Below, in pieces: positions 51,377 through 52,963 of a DNA stretch of 52,963 nucleotides. Positions within the stretch are counted from its first letter, which is position 1. Each line of letters begins with the position of its first letter. Source of the stretch: JBAXXL01 sp038206725. GTDB lineage: Bacteria > Bacteroidota > Ignavibacteria > Kapaibacteriales > UBA2268. A program made the position numbers and the translations under genes. The DNA lies in the NCBI GenBank assembly GCA_038206725.1, contig JBBRAO010000025.1:1-52963 (forward strand), in the 5' to 3' direction. Below the pieces are notes generated by a model, which did not search any database, was not told the DNA's origin, and saw only the letters and a list, made by a program, of their open reading frames with translations.

Positions 51377-52729
51377 ATGGCAAAACAAATTAACAAAAGT
51401 AAAGTTCAAAATGCGGGTACACAACACTATCTAATAGTGGCAACTCTAGCAGTTGTATTTTTCTGTATCGGACTTTTCTACGTCATACCAATGGCGGTTG
51501 AAACATTCGTAGTAAGCTTATTTGCGCCATCAAAAGATGACCAAGAGAAAATTGGCTGGGTTCATTATGAAGGCAGAGTATGGGGTACTTGTAATAAAGA
51601 ATTGGAAGCTCAAAGTGAAGGCAAACCAATTACAAAGGATATAAGTAATGGCGATGTACTTTTCGATTTCACTTGGAAAGAAAGAAACGTTAAAGAACAC
51701 GGTTATGCTAAATTCCCTGCAGAATTATATTTCAAAGCTCCGTTACTTGGTGAAAGAGCTATCATATTAGAGCCGCTAATTGGACTAAGTGTAATCACAT
51801 TAATTATTGCATTTGCTCTGGCATTGTTCTTGACAATGTTTATGCCGACTAGTTTAGGACTTATGGCGGCACAATTTGAAAAGAGTATTGAGGATACCAA
51901 GGTTAAGCTTCGTTTGCAAACCGGGTTCGGCGACGATATTATTGATTTATTGTGTATGCCGGATGACGAGTTAGCTAATAGAGACTTATCCGATATACGT
52001 AAAGCATTCCGCTTAGTTTGGGATAGAACAAGAACAGAAGATATGGCTTCTCCTTTCTTGTCAATGCGTTTCGATGACGTATTCGATGACGATATCAATG
52101 TTTTATATTTCCGTAACGGAATTCTTTACACTCGTATTAAAGAGTTCTTCTCCGATTTCGTATTAATCGAAATAGAAGATTTGAAAAACTCTTTGATCTG
52201 GAAACGTAATCGTATGCACGTATTAAAAGGTTTCCGTTTGTATATGTCCCACCATTTCTGCGAAAAATATCAAAATATGACAACAGGTTTGGCTTATGGT
52301 GGTGCCTCTATTCTTATCGTAATGATCGGTATTCGTGGTATTAAATTGATTCCACCTACAAAACCATCATTGTTGATTTTCTCAATTTCACTTGAGTTCG
52401 CGATGCTTTTCTTGTTAGCGTTAACTTTGGTTTACACTGAATCTGAAGAACGTATTGACAAAGTGTTAAAGAAAATGGAAGATGCAAACCGTAGCCAATT
52501 GGAAGCGTTACGCGGTCAACAAGTTGACATTCACCAATTGTCTAACGCATTAGTTGGTCAAACAGCTGACATTATCAAAGCACGTGTTGAAAAAGCTATC
52601 GAAGAATATATGACTTCAGGCGATCACGTACAAAAAGTTGTTGCCGAAGAAATCGCTCGCAAGATTATATTCTCTGTTCGCGAAGACCAAGGTTATAACA
52701 AATCTTACACAGGCGAAGGAAGAAGATAA
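51377..52729 (+). CDS. Unrecognised four-helix membrane protein
   Basis: 450 residues, family not recognised. Hydrophobic helices are at about 18-42 (VATLAVVFFCIGLFYVIPMA), 130-155 (LEPLIGLSVITLIIAFALAL), 303-323 (GASILIVMIGIRG) and 333-353 (SLLIFSISLEFAMLFLLALT). Between helices 1 and 2 is an 85-residue domain that may be periplasmic; between 2 and 3 is a 150-residue acidic and basic domain (FGDDIIDLLCMPDDELANRD). The C-terminal 95 residues look like a coiled coil (IDKVLKKMEDANRSQLEALR). Codons such as CGT, GGT and TTC are commoner than in neighbouring genes, which suggests strong expression. GGAG precedes the ATG, it has its own promoter, and a terminator follows: a single-gene unit. Confidence 0.72.
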   Translation: MAKQINKSKVQNAGTQHYLIVATLAVVFFCIGLFYVIPMAVETFVVSLFAPSKDDQEKIGWVHYEGRVWGTCNKELEAQSEGKPITKDISNGDVLFDFTWKERNVKEHGYAKFPAELYFKAPLLGERAIILEPLIGLSVITLIIAFALALFLTMFMPTSLGLMAAQFEKSIEDTKVKLRLQTGFGDDIIDLLCMPDDELANRDLSDIRKAFRLVWDRTRTEDMASPFLSMRFDDVFDDDINVLYFRNGILYTRIKEFFSDFVLIEIEDLKNSLIWKRNRMHVLKGFRLYMSHHFCEKYQNMTTGLAYGGASILIVMIGIRGIKLIPPTKPSLLIFSISLEFAMLFLLALTLVYTESEERIDKVLKKMEDANRSQLEALRGQQVDIHQLSNALVGQTADIIKARVEKAIEEYMTSGDHVQKVVAEEIARKIIFSVREDQGYNKSYTGEGRR

Positions 52730-52753
52730 ACTTCTTAACTGAGCTTATAGTTC

Positions 52754-52789
52754 AAAAACCGTGTCCCACAAAGATGCGGTTTTTTTTGT
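52754..52789 (+). terminator. Terminator after the membrane-protein gene
   Basis: AAAACCG pairs with CGGTTTT around a loop of about 15 bases and is followed by a T run of eight. Confidence 0.8.
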
Positions 52790-52854
52790 ATATTGAAAAA
52801 CAATTAATTTCAAAAAAAGTGCAAAATAATGCTTGCATTTGAATATAATTTCAT

Positions 52855-52862
52855 TATATTTG
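52855..52862 (+). promoter_or_regulatory. -7 box for the last, partial gene
   Basis: TATATTTG, with TTG at 52833-52835 (19-base spacer), 29 bases before the ATG at 52892. Confidence 0.65.
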
Positions 52863-52891
52863 CTACGTGAAATAGTACAAAAAGAAAAATA

Positions 52892-52963
52892 ATGAAATTT
52901 TTGAGCTACATATCTTTTTTATTTCGCGACGGGAAGCAACTTCCGCCACTCGGTGAACAATGG
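52892..52963 (+). CDS. Start of a gene cut by the window end
   Basis: 24 codons are visible (MKFLSYISFLFRDGKQLPPL...). The frame is open to the last base and sits directly behind a good promoter. The first 11 residues are hydrophobic but too little is present to call a signal peptide or a family. Confidence 0.55.
   Translation, partial: MKFLSYISFLFRDGKQLPPLGEQW

Overview
The window is AT-rich, gene-dense bacterial chromosome with 38 complete protein genes, two genes cut by the window ends, and two tRNAs. The organism is most likely a member of the Bacteroidota/Chlorobi (FCB) group, perhaps an Ignavibacteria- or Kapaibacterium-like lineage. That placement is inferred from type IX secretion (T9SS) C-terminal sorting domains, FN3 and Asp-box secreted proteins, a BatD/DUF58 pair, an OstA-like protein, and a recurrent TAnnTTTG promoter element (the Bacteroidota -7 box) in front of about 19 transcription units. 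The promoter boxes help to fix several start codons.

Layout. 1-6.3 kb: the tail of a T9SS cargo gene with its terminator, a glycosyltransferase/TPR gene and a LysM lytic transglycosylase (minus strand), yjbQ, a sugar-nucleotidyltransferase, xseA and tRNA-Lys. 6.6-13.5 kb: tRNA-Leu, then a minus-strand run of BatD-like, giant Asp-box propeller T9SS protein, DUF58/VWA protein and OstA-like protein. 13.5-23.3 kb: TPR protein, rsmE, a umuC without umuD, a hypothetical exported protein, a DUF2442/DUF4160 pair, an isoprenylcysteine-methyltransferase-like protein, an EamA exporter, a catalytically dead-looking M16 peptidase homologue, and gpmI. 23.4-31.7 kb: acyl-CoA carboxyltransferase, a DtxR-type regulator with altered metal ligands, a sugar-binding lipoprotein, a small membrane protein, a GlcNAc-kinase-like protein and uvrA.

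31.8-34.5 kb is an accessory island. Two toxin-antitoxin modules (HicA/HicB and RelE-like with its antitoxin) sit between three copies of a composite repeat whose core is a MITE-like inverted-repeat element. It is followed by tandem and low-complexity repeats and then an aldehyde dehydrogenase.

36.0-49.6 kb is the most striking region: four consecutive plus-strand genes for very large exported proteins. They are a subtilisin-like protease, an Asp-box propeller protein, an eight-FN3 protein and a 14-repeat FG-GAP protein. The first two lack a T9SS sorting domain. Instead they end in a shared module with a single dockerin-type calcium loop. The third begins with a beta-rich module that could be cohesin-like. 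The last two share further modules and carry T9SS sorting domains. Together they could form a surface-anchored, protease-bearing assembly; this is inference. The window closes with L-lysine 6-transaminase, an unrecognised 450-residue four-helix membrane protein that looks well expressed, and the start of one more gene.
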